Origin: Flavobacterium profundi
GTDB taxonomy: Bacteria > Bacteroidota > Bacteroidia > Flavobacteriales > Flavobacteriaceae
Length of the DNA: 64,000 nt
Direction of reading: 5' to 3'
Assembly: GCF_006491645.1 (NCBI RefSeq)
Contig: NZ_VDCZ01000012.1
Coordinates: forward strand, 1-64,000
This document shows positions 1 to 8,257 of this stretch, one piece after another. Under the pieces are notes generated by a model. That model was not told the DNA's origin. It saw only the letters and a list, made by a program, of their open reading frames with translations, and ran no database searches. Position numbers and translations under genes: made by a program. Position 1 is the stretch's first letter; each line of letters opens with the position of its first letter.

Positions 1-67
1 GTTTTTCTAAAACTAATCTTACGCATTCTAATTTAAATGCATAATCGTACTTGACTTTTCTTTCCAT
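1..67 (-). CDS. IS3-family transposase OrfA, N-terminal fragment (cut by window edge)
   Basis: The reverse strand from 67 down to the edge reads ATG followed by 22 codons. The translation begins MERKVKYDYAFKLECVRLVL, which is the characteristic start of the helix-turn-helix OrfA protein of IS3-family (IS150-like) elements in flavobacteria. OrfA binds the insertion-sequence ends, and a frameshift fusion with OrfB (DDE integrase) normally gives the active transposase. Only the first 22 residues are in the window, so it cannot be judged whether the element is intact. The terminal inverted repeat next to it supports the call. Confidence 0.8.
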   Translation of the reverse strand, partial: MERKVKYDYAFKLECVRLVLEK

Positions 68-110
68 AAAAATACCCCCAAATAGTGTCTAACTTTTTGG
101 GGGCAGTGCA
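1..110 (-). mobile_element. End of an IS3-family insertion sequence (element continues beyond the left edge)
   Basis: The outer end of the element, read on the minus strand from 110, is TGCACTGCCCCCAAAAAGTT followed by AGACA (110-86). This has the TG start and the CCCC-AAAAGTT-GACA layout of IS150-group terminal inverted repeats. It lies about 19 bases before the OrfA start at 67. The boundary at 110 is inferred from the TG terminus. The element sits 35 bases downstream of the gap stop codon, so it has not disrupted that gene. The other end and the 3-4 bp target duplication lie outside the window. Confidence 0.75.
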
Positions 111-145
111 AAACGGCGCTTTTTTATTTAAAAATGCATTGTCTA

Positions 146-1594
146 TTAATAATACGTATAACGTCTTACTTTAGAAATATATTTGGCTAATCGAATCACT
201 TGATGGCTATAGCCATATTCGTTATCATACCAAACATACATCACGATATTTTTACCATCTGCAGAAACAATTGTTGCATTACTGTCATAAATAGATGGAG
301 CAGAAGTACCTACAATATCAGAAGAAACTAATTCGTTATTTAATGAGTATTTAATTTGCTCTACTAATTTCCCTTCTAAAGCATATTTTTTCATGATATT
401 GTTTAAATCAGCTACAGAAGTTTCTTTGTTTACTTCTAAATTTAAAACAACTAATGAACCATTTGGAACTGGTACACGAATCGCATTAGAAGTTAGTTTT
501 CCGGCCAAAGTTGGTAATGCTTTTGCAACAGCGCTTCCAGCACCAGTTTCTGTAATTACCATGTTTAAAGCTGCAGAACGTCCTCTACGGTATTTTTTAT
601 GCATATTGTCTACCAAGTTTTGATCATTGGTATACGCGTGGATAGTTTCTATATGACCTTTTACAACTCCTAATGTGTCTTCAACTACTTTTAAAATTGG
701 AGTAATTGCGTTTGTAGTACAAGATGCCGCTGAGTAAATGGTAACTTCGTCTGGATTAAAATCTTCATGGTTTACCCCATAAACAATATTAGGAACTCCT
801 TTACCTGGTGCAGTTAATAAAACTTTATCTACACCTTTAGAAGTTAAATGTCTTTTTAAAGCTTCTTCAGTGGTGAAAGCTCCTGTGTTATCAATTACTA
901 AAGAATCTTCAATACCATAATTAGTATAATCAATTTCTTCAGGGCTTGAAGCGGTGATAATATGTACTGTTGTACCATTAATAATTAAAGCGTTGTTTTC
1001 AATATCTGCTTGAACGGACCCCTCAAAATCACCATGTACAGAATCATAACGTAATAAAGAAGCTCTTTTTTCTAATAAAACAGCATCCGTTTTATCACGA
1101 GTAACGATAGCTCTTAATCGCAATTGTTGTCCTTTACCAATTTTACTCATCATTTCGCGAGCTAAAAGACGTCCAATTCTACCAAAACCATATAATACTA
1201 CATCTTTTGGTTTGATTTCTTTATATTCTTTGGCATTCTTTAATTTGTCAATTACAAAAGCTTTAGAGTCGTTGTATTTATCATCTTCTAAATGGTATTC
1301 ATACGTAAGTTTACCAATATCAATTCGTGAAGGTGGTAAATCTAAACTTTGAATAGCACTAGCAATTTCAACAGAATCAAAAATATTAATTGGTTTTTCA
1401 ACAAATTGTCCTGCATATTCATGAAGGTTGATAATGTCACTCACGCTTCTGTCAATCAATTGATTTCTAAAAAGAATTAATTCAATAGACTTGTCATACC
1501 ATAAATCACTGATGATTTTAATAAATTCGACACATGCTTTTCTTCTATCTGCTTGAAACGTAAGCTCTTTTTCGTATAAAGTGTTGTTGTTCAT
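146..1594 (-). CDS. gap: Glyceraldehyde-3-phosphate dehydrogenase, long form
   Basis: Catalyses NAD(P)-dependent oxidation of glyceraldehyde 3-phosphate to 1,3-bisphosphoglycerate (glycolysis and gluconeogenesis, cytoplasm). The Rossmann motif YGFGRIGR lies at 135-142, the catalytic signature ASCTTNA at 290-296 gives the nucleophile Cys292, and His319 is the usual active-site base. The protein is 482 residues, against about 335 for ordinary GAPDH. The extra ~130 residues are an N-terminal helical extension that this long GAPDH class carries in Bacteroidota; its role is unknown. The ATG at 1594 is preceded by a TACTTTTG promoter element. The gene is monocistronic, and an IS3 element lies 35 bp beyond its stop. 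Confidence 0.95.
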   Translation of the reverse strand: MNNNTLYEKELTFQADRRKACVEFIKIISDLWYDKSIELILFRNQLIDRSVSDIINLHEYAGQFVEKPINIFDSVEIASAIQSLDLPPSRIDIGKLTYEYHLEDDKYNDSKAFVIDKLKNAKEYKEIKPKDVVLYGFGRIGRLLAREMMSKIGKGQQLRLRAIVTRDKTDAVLLEKRASLLRYDSVHGDFEGSVQADIENNALIINGTTVHIITASSPEEIDYTNYGIEDSLVIDNTGAFTTEEALKRHLTSKGVDKVLLTAPGKGVPNIVYGVNHEDFNPDEVTIYSAASCTTNAITPILKVVEDTLGVVKGHIETIHAYTNDQNLVDNMHKKYRRGRSAALNMVITETGAGSAVAKALPTLAGKLTSNAIRVPVPNGSLVVLNLEVNKETSVADLNNIMKKYALEGKLVEQIKYSLNNELVSSDIVGTSAPSIYDSNATIVSADGKNIVMYVWYDNEYGYSHQVIRLAKYISKVRRYTYY

Positions 1595-1631
1595 GAAGTA
1601 AAATATAAAATGGTGTTGTGTAATTTTTTTG

Positions 1632-1639
1632 CAAAAGTA
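1632..1639 (-). promoter_or_regulatory. -7 promoter element for gap
   Basis: On the minus strand this reads TACTTTTG, a full match to the Bacteroidota -7 element TAnnTTTG. It lies 37 bases upstream of the gap ATG. No good -33 TTG is seen at the usual distance. Confidence 0.5.
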
Positions 1640-1748
1640 CTCATTTCAATCGTTTTCGTAAAATATTTTTTTAAATAAAAAATCACTATAAAAATATTTT
1701 GTCTCCAAGTAAATTAAAGTAATTTTGGAACTACTAATTGAACCCAAA

Positions 1749-2381
1749 ATGAAATTTGTTTTTACGGCTATTTTCTGCTCACTTTATTTTATTGCTTATT
1801 CTCAAGAACAAACTACTGAAAAAAAATGGTTGCGAATTGGTTTAGTATCTGGATATACTTCCCAAGACACCTTTTTAAAACAAGATAGCGATTATTTGTA
1901 TGAAAATATTAGTTATAAAATCTCCAGTCATTTTAATTTATCTAAAAAGGATAATCATACTTGGGAATTATTAGTAGAACCTAGTTATTACAGATCAAGG
2001 CATCAGTTGTTTAATTATTGGTTTATTAGTCATACGGTACCAAATGGAGATGAATTAAGAGCTAAATTCATGCCTTTTAAGTCCATGAACGAATACGTTC
2101 TAAATTTGGGGGTTATATATCGTTATTATTTTAATTCTAAAACTTCTGTATATGGTTTGGCTAATGTAGGTCCTATGTATATAGATACAGAGACTGAACG
2201 TTTGCAAAAAGGATTTGCTTTTAGTGATATTTTTGGCTTAGGTTCTAATTACAAATTAGGACGTATTTCTATAGATGTAAAATGTTTATTTAGACATGTA
2301 TCCAATGCCAATCTTCAAAAGCCAAATTTTGGATATAATGCAATAGGTTTTGAATTGGGCACGTATTACGAATTTAATTAA
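1749..2381 (+). CDS. PagL-like lipid A 3-O-deacylase (acyloxyacyl hydrolase family) outer-membrane protein
   Basis: Probably an outer-membrane beta-barrel enzyme that trims ester-linked acyl chains from lipid A. The start is the ATG at 1749, which gives a signal peptide (MKFVFTAIFCSLYFIAYSQ); an in-frame TTG 24 bases upstream is less likely. The 210-residue product ends with strands and the motif HVSNAN (His183, Ser185), matching the His-x-Ser-Asn catalytic signature of PagL, and closes with aromatic barrel strands. In Pseudomonas PagL a Glu 12 residues after the Ser completes the triad. Here that position is Asn (in FGYN), so catalysis may differ. It stands alone between gap and the convergent degP. 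Confidence 0.7.
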   Translation: MKFVFTAIFCSLYFIAYSQEQTTEKKWLRIGLVSGYTSQDTFLKQDSDYLYENISYKISSHFNLSKKDNHTWELLVEPSYYRSRHQLFNYWFISHTVPNGDELRAKFMPFKSMNEYVLNLGVIYRYYFNSKTSVYGLANVGPMYIDTETERLQKGFAFSDIFGLGSNYKLGRISIDVKCLFRHVSNANLQKPNFGYNAIGFELGTYYEFN

Positions 2382-2390
2382 ATAAAAGAA

Positions 2391-2422
2391 GCAGGATTCT
2401 TCTTTAAAAGAATCCTGCTTTT
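2391..2422. terminator. Bidirectional rho-independent terminator
   Basis: An 11-bp perfect stem (GCAGGATTCTT at 2391-2401, AAGAATCCTGC at 2408-2418) with a 6-base loop and TTTT on the + side. The preceding AAAAGAA gives a T-rich tail on the minus side. It lies between the convergent pagL-like and degP genes. Confidence 0.85.
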
Positions 2423-2448
2423 ACTTAAATAATAATGAAGATGAAAAA

Positions 2449-3831
2449 TTAAAAGATAACCTGTATCAATTGACCATCACTTGTGATCAATTTGTATTGT
2501 GACCTTGGGTTTCTTTTACTTTTAATATACGTAGTCACTTTTTCAGCATCTTCTGCTTTTCTTCCGTCAACAGTCAGTACAATACTACCTTGTAAGGCTT
2601 CAGCATATTCCATTATTTCAGGGTTTTTTATGGTTTTAATGCGTACACCATAATCTATTTTGTTTTCTTTTTTCTCATTGCTAGAAATATCTTCAAATTC
2701 TACACCATTGGCTTCTAATATCAATAATTCTCTTTTGGTTAATTTAACTGGAATGATTTTTTCACCTCCTTCTCTTAAAACCGTAACATTAACTGTTTCT
2801 TCAGGACGTTTAGAGTTAATATATGTAGTTAAATCATTGAATTTGTTGATTTTTTTGTTATCTATCTTCACAATGATATCTCCTTCTTTAATTCCTGCTT
2901 TTTCAGCTCCCGATTTTTTGGTAACACCACCTACATAAAATCCTTGTGTTTCATTTACTCCAATTTCTTTTGAGAAAACACTATTCAATTCTCTACCTTC
3001 AATTCCTAAAACACCTCGTTGCACATTTCCAAACTGCATCAAATCTTCAATAATTTTTCGGGTTATATTAGAAGGTACTGCAAATGAATATCCTGTATAA
3101 CTACCTGTTGGAGAAGAAATCATAGTATTAATGCCAATTAATTCACCACGTGTATTCACTAATGCGCCACCACTGTTTCCTGGGTTAACTGCTGCATCTG
3201 TTTGAATAAAAGATTGTAAACCTTGATTGCTTAAATCTCTAGCTTTAGCCGATACAATTCCAGCAGTTACGGTCGATGTTAAATTGTAGGGATTGCCCAC
3301 TGCTAAGACCCATTCGCCCACTTTAAGGTTTTCTGAGTCACCAAAAACAATATACGGGAGTTTTTCGTCTGTATCAATTTTAATTAAAGCAATATCCATG
3401 CTAGAATCGGTACCAATTAACTTGGCTTTGTAACTCTTATTATTGTTTAGAGTGACTTCTAATTGGCTAGCATTATCAATTACATGATTATTGGTAACAA
3501 TATACCCATCTTCTGAAATAATAACTCCAGAACCTGTTCCTATTTGCATTTGTTGTTGCGTACCACCTCTTCCGTAACCAAAAATGTATTCCATTGGATT
3601 ACTGTACACTCTTTGTAAAGTCATATTTTTAACATGGACAACACTGTGAACTGCAGTTTCGGCAGCAGCAGTAAAATCAATATTTTCAGCTCCTAAGGCT
3701 ACATTTCTTGTGTAGTTTGGAGCTACTGTAACTACTGAATTATTTTCGGGTTCTAAAAATAATTTGTAAGCACCTAAAGTAATGGCTCCACTTAATAATG
3801 CCACTAAAAAAATACTTCCTAATCGTTTCAT
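2449..3831 (-). CDS. degP: HtrA/DegP-type periplasmic serine protease
   Basis: Envelope quality-control protease and chaperone. An N-terminal membrane or signal segment (residues 1-22) is followed by a trypsin-fold domain with the triad His116 (TNNHVI), Asp146 (MDIALIK) and Ser220 (GNSGGAL). A PDZ domain spans about 270-370. A second C-terminal PDZ-like segment ends at 460, and its recognition loop is poorly conserved. Length is normal for the family. It is monocistronic and shares a bidirectional terminator with the upstream-facing PagL-like gene. Confidence 0.95.
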   Translation of the reverse strand: MKRLGSIFLVALLSGAITLGAYKLFLEPENNSVVTVAPNYTRNVALGAENIDFTAAAETAVHSVVHVKNMTLQRVYSNPMEYIFGYGRGGTQQQMQIGTGSGVIISEDGYIVTNNHVIDNASQLEVTLNNNKSYKAKLIGTDSSMDIALIKIDTDEKLPYIVFGDSENLKVGEWVLAVGNPYNLTSTVTAGIVSAKARDLSNQGLQSFIQTDAAVNPGNSGGALVNTRGELIGINTMISSPTGSYTGYSFAVPSNITRKIIEDLMQFGNVQRGVLGIEGRELNSVFSKEIGVNETQGFYVGGVTKKSGAEKAGIKEGDIIVKIDNKKINKFNDLTTYINSKRPEETVNVTVLREGGEKIIPVKLTKRELLILEANGVEFEDISSNEKKENKIDYGVRIKTIKNPEIMEYAEALQGSIVLTVDGRKAEDAEKVTTYIKSKRNPRSQYKLITSDGQLIQVIF

Positions 3832-4097
3832 ATAAATTAAATTTTCTATAGTTATAAAAATGGGTTATTTTTTATTTAAATGTTTTTAAATAATGAAAAC
3901 ACATCTAAAAAAATAACAATAACGTTATGATATGATTCCATTGTAAAATTAAACACAATATTTTAACAAAAAACCAGTTTAACGCTCGCTTAACAATGTT
4001 TAACATCTTATTAGTAATTCAAAATTGTAAGATCTAAGATGATTAAAATTAAGTTAGGTATACGAAAGAATAGTTTTCAATCGTTATTTCTTTGTTT

Positions 4098-4105
4098 TAT
4101 CTTTG
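4098..4105 (+). promoter_or_regulatory. -7 promoter element for the dapF operon
   Basis: TATCTTTG, a full match to TAnnTTTG, ends 19 bases before the chosen dapF ATG. It supports the ATG at 4125 over the in-frame TTG at 4092, because the upstream TTG would lie inside the promoter. Confidence 0.6.
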
Positions 4106-4124
4106 TATCTTATTATTCACATAC

Positions 4125-4916
4125 ATGAACCTTACATTTTATAAATATCAAGGAACGGGAAATGATTTTGTTATGATTGACAATCGTACCAACTTCTTCC
4201 CCAAAAATAATACCAAACTCATTGCATTTTTATGTGATAGAAGATTTGGAATAGGTGCAGACGGATTAATTTTATTAGAGAATCATGAACACTACGATTT
4301 TAAAATGGTGTATTATAATTCGGATGGAAATGAGAGTAGTATGTGCGGGAATGGTGGAAGATGTCTCGTAGCTTTTGCAAAGCAATTGAATATTATTTGG
4401 GATAAAGCTGATTTCGAAGCTATTGATGGTTACCATTATGCGACTATTGATGAAATTAATAAAGTCTCTTTGCAAATGAAAGATGTAGATGAATTACAAG
4501 TGTTTGAGAATTATACGTTTTTAAACACAGGTTCACCGCATCATGTGGAAACCGTTACAGATTTAGCACAATTTGATGTAAAAACTATTGGTGCTCAAAT
4601 TCGATATTCCGATTTGTATGGAAAAGCAGGTAGCAATGTTAATTTTGTAGAACAAATTGACAGTGACAAATTTGCAGTACGTACTTATGAAAGAGGAGTA
4701 GAGGATGAAACATTATCTTGTGGCACTGGAGTAACTGCAGTAGCAATTGCAATGTATCATAATCAGTTTACCAATTCTAATAAAGTGAATTTGAAAGTAG
4801 AAGGTGGTGATTTAGAAGTGAATTTTGAAGCAAATAACGGAAAATATACACATGTTTTTTTAACAGGTCCAGCAAAATTTGTTTTTGAAGGAACCATCGA
4901 AATCGAAGCTATATAG
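4125..4916 (+). CDS. dapF: Diaminopimelate epimerase
   Basis: Converts LL- to meso-diaminopimelate for lysine and peptidoglycan synthesis, using two cysteines and no cofactor. Both catalytic cysteines are present: Cys74 in SSMCGNGGR and Cys199 in SCGTGVTA. The 263-residue length is normal. The ATG at 4125 is chosen because the family N-terminus (NLTFYKYQGTGNDF) begins there. The stop codon overlaps the next gene's GTG by one base (TAGTG). The genes after it (GNAT, mltG) form a cell-wall-oriented operon. Confidence 0.96.
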   Translation: MNLTFYKYQGTGNDFVMIDNRTNFFPKNNTKLIAFLCDRRFGIGADGLILLENHEHYDFKMVYYNSDGNESSMCGNGGRCLVAFAKQLNIIWDKADFEAIDGYHYATIDEINKVSLQMKDVDELQVFENYTFLNTGSPHHVETVTDLAQFDVKTIGAQIRYSDLYGKAGSNVNFVEQIDSDKFAVRTYERGVEDETLSCGTGVTAVAIAMYHNQFTNSNKVNLKVEGGDLEVNFEANNGKYTHVFLTGPAKFVFEGTIEIEAI

Positions 4917-5449
4917 TGATTACTTTAAAAGGACAACATATCTATTTAAGAGCATTAGAACCTGAAGATTTAGAGTTCGTTTATGCAATTGAAAACAATG
5001 AGGAAATTTGGGAAATTAGTAATACACAAACCCCTTATAGTAGGTTTTTAATTCGCCAATATCTTGAAAACGCACATCAAGATATTTATGAAGCCAAACA
5101 ACTCAGATTAGCGATTTGTCTCTTGAATTCTGATGTAGCTGTTGGATTAATTGATTTGTTTGATTTTGATCCCAAAAATAGTAGAGCAGGAATCGGTATT
5201 TTAATCCAAAAAGAAGAAGATAGAACCAAAGGAATCGGGACCGAAGCACTTCAATTAGTAATACAATATGCATTCCATCAATTGCAATTACATCAATTAT
5301 ATGCAAACATTGGTACTGAAAACTCACGTAGTTTGCAACTTTTTTCTAAATTTGGTTTTCAGAAAATCGGAATCAAGAAAGATTGGAATCTAAACAATGG
5401 GAAGTACCAAGATGAATATTTGTTTCAATTAATTAATTTTAAAAAATAG
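4916..5449 (+). CDS. GNAT-family N-acetyltransferase (RimJ/RimL-like)
   Basis: A 177-residue acetyl-CoA-dependent acetyltransferase of the RimJ/RimL type, which acetylates protein N-termini, amino acids or polyamines; the substrate is not predictable here. The acetyl-CoA loop is recognisable as RTKGIGTEAL near residue 100-109, followed by the family ending NSRSLQLFSKFGFQ. Translation begins at a GTG that overlaps the dapF stop by one base, indicating translational coupling. It sits between dapF and mltG. Confidence 0.85.
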   Translation: MITLKGQHIYLRALEPEDLEFVYAIENNEEIWEISNTQTPYSRFLIRQYLENAHQDIYEAKQLRLAICLLNSDVAVGLIDLFDFDPKNSRAGIGILIQKEEDRTKGIGTEALQLVIQYAFHQLQLHQLYANIGTENSRSLQLFSKFGFQKIGIKKDWNLNNGKYQDEYLFQLINFKK

Positions 5450-5453
5450 CCAA

Positions 5454-6494
5454 TTGAATTTAAAAAAAATAGTTGCTTTTATAGCAGTAGCAGGAATTAT
5501 AGTAGCAGGAATTGTAGCTTTTGTAATCTATAACAAGGCTTTTGTTCCGAATACAAAATTTACTCAAAATGAGGTGTACGTTTATATTCCAACGAATGCT
5601 TCTTACGAAGAAGTGAAAGATACGTTAAGTCATTATTTAGTAGATTTAGATAAATTTGACTTTATGGCTACCAATCGCAAATACAACCAAAATATAAAAG
5701 CAGGTCGTTTTTTATTGAAAAAAGGGATGTCTAATTTTGATGTTGTACGTGCCTTACGATTGAATGTGCCTGTTAAAGTAGCTTTTAATAATCAAGAAAG
5801 TATTGGAAATTTAGCTGGAAGATTAGCATCACAAACAGAACCAGATAGTTTGGATTTTGTAAAAGCCTTTACTGATCCAACATTTTTATCTGAAAATGAA
5901 TTTACAGAAGAAACGGTTTTAGCTCTTTTTATTCCAGATACTTATGAGTTTTATTGGAATACATCTGCGGAAAAAATAGCAGATAAAATGGCTAAATCCT
6001 ATCGAAGATTTTGGAATAATGAAAGAAGGATGAAAGCAGCGGATAAAAATCTTTCTCTTATACAAGTGGCTACATTGGCTTCTATCGTGCATAAAGAAAC
6101 GGTTAAAGTAGAGGAAAGACCAAGAGTAGCGGGTGTTTATTTGAATAGATTGGCTACTGGAATGCCTTTGCAAGCGGATCCAACGATAATTTATGCCTTA
6201 AAAAAACGTTCAGGCGATTATAATCAAGTGATTAAAAGAGTCTTGTATGAAGATTTAAAAATAGATTCTCCTTACAATACCTATGTGAATGCAGGTTTGC
6301 CTCCAGCACCTATTACGATGCCAGATATTTCTGCTATAGATGCCGTCTTAAATGCAGAAAAACACGATTACTATTACTTTTGTGCCAGTCCTTCAAAACC
6401 AGGTTATCATGCTTTTGCTGCTAATTATGCACAACATCAAATCAATGCAAGAGAATACAGTCAGTGGGTAAATAAATTAGGAATTAACAGATAG
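5454..6494 (+). CDS. mltG: Endolytic murein transglycosylase MltG (YceG-like)
   Basis: Cleaves nascent glycan strands in peptidoglycan and so sets strand length. A single N-terminal membrane anchor (about residues 5-27) is followed by a LysM-like region and the catalytic YceG domain. That domain is recognisable by ASIVHKET, ERPRVAGVYLNRL and MPLQADPTIIYA; the Glu of KET is the expected catalytic acid region. The start is TTG at 5454, four bases after the GNAT stop, because no ATG or GTG precedes the membrane segment. At 346 residues the length is normal. It is in the same operon as dapF. Confidence 0.93.
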   Translation: MNLKKIVAFIAVAGIIVAGIVAFVIYNKAFVPNTKFTQNEVYVYIPTNASYEEVKDTLSHYLVDLDKFDFMATNRKYNQNIKAGRFLLKKGMSNFDVVRALRLNVPVKVAFNNQESIGNLAGRLASQTEPDSLDFVKAFTDPTFLSENEFTEETVLALFIPDTYEFYWNTSAEKIADKMAKSYRRFWNNERRMKAADKNLSLIQVATLASIVHKETVKVEERPRVAGVYLNRLATGMPLQADPTIIYALKKRSGDYNQVIKRVLYEDLKIDSPYNTYVNAGLPPAPITMPDISAIDAVLNAEKHDYYYFCASPSKPGYHAFAANYAQHQINAREYSQWVNKLGINR

Positions 6495-6497
6495 TTT

Positions 6498-7502
6498 TTG
6501 AAGCGATTCATCCCTACATATTTGGTTTCCTTTTTCCTGTTTTTTGTTGCAATCTTTTCTTATTTTAAACTAAATAAGAAAAGGATTTTCACGTCAACCA
6601 GGGCTAGTTGGGGTTTCATTTTCTTTTGGGTGAGTTTTTTTTCGTATTCGCAATCCCAACTCAATTTATTTTTAAAACCTTCGGATACTTTAAATAGTAA
6701 TAGAAAAAAAAGTGTTTACATAGCGGAATCAGTGGTTTTAGGAGGCACGTTAATTGGGTTAAATCAATTATGGTATAAAGACTACCCTAAAAGTAACTTT
6801 CATTTTATAAATGATAATGAAGAATGGCTTCAAATGGATAAATTGGGTCATATGTATTCGTCTTATCATTTGGGTAGGATAGGAGCAGAAGCTTTAGCAT
6901 GGAGTGGTGCTTCTCAAAAAGAACAATTGTTGTATGGAGCGACTTTAGGTTTGGGTTTTTTAACTGTAGTCGAAGTTTTTGATGGTTTTTCTCAAGAATG
7001 GGGTGCTTCTTCAGGAGATATGATTGCCAATGTTACAGGAACTGCTTTATTTGTTTCTCAAGAATTACTTTGGAAAGAGCAACGAATTACACCTAAATTT
7101 TCTTTTCATCAAACCCGATATGCAGCTTTGCGACCTGAAACTCTTGGAAACGGATTGCAAGAAGAAATACTAAAAGATTATAACGGACAAACCTATTGGT
7201 TGTCTTTTAATTTGCATTCTTTTTTTAAAAAAGAATATCTCCCTAAATGGCTTAATCTAGCTGTTGGTTATGGTGGTGATGGAATGGTTTTTGGAAATCA
7301 CCAAGAAGCTTTGAATGCTAATTTTAACACTTCCATTTCACGTCAATTTTATCTGAGCTTTGACCTAGATTTGACGAAAATTAAAACAAACTCCCATTTT
7401 TTAAAGACTATTTTTTCCGTTTTTAACACGGTAAAAATTCCGGCTCCAACGCTCCAAACTACTGATTTTAACGGATTTAAAATGCACTTTATCTATTTTT
7501 AG
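6498..7502 (+). CDS. DUF2279 family protein (YfiM-like), predicted secreted or outer-membrane
   Basis: No reaction is known for this family. The central part (WLQMDKLGHMYSSYHLGR, then GFSQEWGASSGDMIANVTG) is the conserved DUF2279 core, with a His and acidic residues typical of a membrane-associated fold. The C-terminal third looks like beta-strands. The start is uncertain. The TTG at 6498 is three bases after the mltG stop and gives two hydrophobic stretches (about 8-25 and 38-50), the second ending in FSYSQ like a signal peptide, so a later start is possible. It is the last gene of the dapF-mltG run. Confidence 0.65.
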   Translation: MKRFIPTYLVSFFLFFVAIFSYFKLNKKRIFTSTRASWGFIFFWVSFFSYSQSQLNLFLKPSDTLNSNRKKSVYIAESVVLGGTLIGLNQLWYKDYPKSNFHFINDNEEWLQMDKLGHMYSSYHLGRIGAEALAWSGASQKEQLLYGATLGLGFLTVVEVFDGFSQEWGASSGDMIANVTGTALFVSQELLWKEQRITPKFSFHQTRYAALRPETLGNGLQEEILKDYNGQTYWLSFNLHSFFKKEYLPKWLNLAVGYGGDGMVFGNHQEALNANFNTSISRQFYLSFDLDLTKIKTNSHFLKTIFSVFNTVKIPAPTLQTTDFNGFKMHFIYF

Positions 7503-7544
7503 AAAACTTTAACAAGCTCATAATCAATATTGTAAATTTTGTCG

Positions 7545-7552
7545 TATCTTTG
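7545..7552 (+). promoter_or_regulatory. -7 promoter element for the lysozyme-fold gene
   Basis: TATCTTTG matches TAnnTTTG in full. Transcription would start near 7557, giving a leader of about 43 bases that holds the inverted repeat at 7561-7592. Confidence 0.5.
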
Positions 7553-7560
7553 CCCCCGGA

Positions 7561-7592
7561 AATTTCAGTGCTGTGGCAGGGCCTGAGAAATT
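7561..7592 (+). other. Leader inverted repeat (possible RNA hairpin) before the lysozyme-fold gene
   Basis: AATTTC (7561-7566) pairs with GAAATT (7587-7592). Inside this, CAG/CTG and TGC/GCA pairs are possible. The leader is GC-rich compared with its surroundings. It does not match a riboswitch consensus known to me. Confidence 0.3.
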
Positions 7593-7599
7593 AAAATTT

Positions 7600-8253
7600 A
7601 TGATAAAAAAAGGTTCGTATTTTTTTGGATTGACCATCCTAGTAGTATTAGTTTCATCGGGATTTAATTCGTATGAAATTGAAAAAGTAGAAGGGTTTCA
7701 TTTAGGAGAAAATGAGAAAATTTCGTACTCAGTTCCTAGTGAGAATGAAGATGAAATCGAAATCGAGAGCAGCTTAGTAGCTGTCCCTTACGTTGGAAAG
7801 ACTTTTGTTGGTTTTAAACAAGCATTAGCTTTCAAAGAATCAAGAGGTATTTTAAACATGGTGAACTCTTATGGGTACATGGGTAAATATCAATTTGGAA
7901 AAAGTACATTGCGTTCTGTAGGAGTTTATGACTTTGATGAGTTCTTAAGAAATCCAGAATTGCAAGACAAAGCATTTAAAGCTTTAATTGCAAAAAACAA
8001 ATGGGAATTAAGAAAAGAAATTAAAAAGTATAACGGAAAAGTTATAAATGGTGTTAAAATTACAGAATCAGGTTTAATTGCTGCTGCTCACCTTGGAGGT
8101 GCTGGTTCAGTAAAAAGATACCTAAGAAGCAATGGTCAAAGAGGTTTCAAAGATGGTTTTGGTACTTCGCTAAGAAGTTACATTAAAAAATTTGGAGGTT
8201 ATGATATTTCTCACATTGCTCCAAATAAAAATGCCAAAGCTAAAATTAGTTAG
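7600..8253 (+). CDS. Secreted lysozyme-like (SLT-fold) protein, possible peptidoglycan hydrolase
   Basis: A 217-residue exported protein. The start is the ATG at 7600 with a signal or anchor segment (SYFFGLTILVVLVSSGF); an upstream in-frame GTG at 7573 lies within the leader hairpin. The second half resembles lytic-transglycosylase/lysozyme folds: ALAFKESRG (likely catalytic Glu), YMGKYQFGKSTL, and ESGLIAAAHLGGAGSVKRYL. It likely cuts or binds murein in the periplasm. It is transcribed alone, with its own promoter and a terminator that lies inside the convergent gene. Confidence 0.7.
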   Translation: MIKKGSYFFGLTILVVLVSSGFNSYEIEKVEGFHLGENEKISYSVPSENEDEIEIESSLVAVPYVGKTFVGFKQALAFKESRGILNMVNSYGYMGKYQFGKSTLRSVGVYDFDEFLRNPELQDKAFKALIAKNKWELRKEIKKYNGKVINGVKITESGLIAAAHLGGAGSVKRYLRSNGQRGFKDGFGTSLRSYIKKFGGYDISHIAPNKNAKAKIS

Positions 8254-8257
8254 TTAA

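Noticed and set aside
393..623. Open frame on the + strand inside gap
   Set aside because: Antisense to a well-conserved enzyme, with no start or promoter context; a shadow frame. The same holds for other frames antisense to or nested in annotated genes.
4039..4128. 29-codon frame (starting MIKIKLGIRK) upstream of dapF
   Set aside because: It runs through the TATCTTTG promoter element and overlaps the dapF start in another frame; the promoter explains the region better.
7573..7599. CTGAGA segment and in-frame GTG in the lysozyme-fold leader, considered as a thiamine-riboswitch hint or start codon
   Set aside because: Only the six-base CTGAGA matches; the rest of the TPP aptamer is absent. 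The GTG lies inside the putative hairpin and would add a non-family N-terminus.
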